Below, piece after piece: positions 35,482-35,720 of a stretch of 35,720 bases of DNA (its first letter is position 1; each line of letters opens with the position of its first letter). Origin of the DNA: Candidatus Aerophobota bacterium (lineage in GTDB: Bacteria > Aerophobota > Aerophobia > Aerophobales > JAGGVN01); NCBI GenBank assembly GCA_021158005.1, contig JAGGVN010000025.1, positions 1-35,720 on the forward strand, read 5' to 3'. The notes under the pieces are model-generated. The model was not told the DNA's origin. It saw only the letters and a program-made list of their open reading frames with translations, and made no database searches. Made by a program: the position numbers and the translations under genes.

Positions 35482-35720
35482 GAGCTCACGGTAAATTACA
35501 GAAAAATTGAAAGTTAATGTTGATTTGGGGAATCCTGGGGGAAATACATTAAAAAAAGAGATTTTTTTTAATAAGAAAACGGACGGGAGGGGAAAATTTA
35601 AAAGGATTCACCTTTTATTGGCAATCTAAGAGGTAAAAATAATAAAAAAGCAAATATCCTCTCATGTCCAAAATTTTGATGCCTCACCCCTTGTGGGTAG
35701 GGAGGGTGTTACTCCGGTGG

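Noticed and set aside
1-35720. CRISPR arrays, tRNA and rRNA genes
   Set aside because: No regularly spaced repeats, cloverleaf patterns or conserved rRNA segments were recognised by eye; a tool-based scan was not possible.

Overview
AT-rich bacterial window, read without any homology search, so all family assignments come from motif and sequence recognition. It has two large blocks. (1) A plus-strand run (2328-15697) encodes inositol-1-phosphate synthase, a CTP:inositol-1-phosphate cytidylyltransferase-like protein, and a fusion of a degenerate nucleotidyltransferase domain to a CDP-alcohol phosphotransferase. Three uncharacterised membrane proteins and a MoxR / DUF58 / vWA / vWA-GATase-like-vWA module follow. 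(2) A minus-strand carbohydrate-utilisation island (about 19.4-35.4 kb) encodes a FadR-type GntR regulator and an ABC importer (binding protein plus two permeases, no ATPase). It also encodes two TIM-barrel sugar isomerases, two DegT/StrS-type aminotransferases separated by an internally deleted IS3-type element, an MDR dehydrogenase without recognisable zinc ligands, a GH42-type beta-galactosidase, a CE4-like protein and a 659-aa orphan. Between the blocks are a DUF151 bifunctional nuclease, an archaeal-type phosphoglycerate mutase, a frameshifted and truncated transaldolase-like pseudogene and an AEC transporter. The most interesting candidates are the CDP-inositol pathway with its decayed NTase fusion, which could make either di-myo-inositol phosphate or an inositol lipid, and the uncharacterised amino/keto-sugar island. 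No rRNA, tRNA or CRISPR array was recognised.
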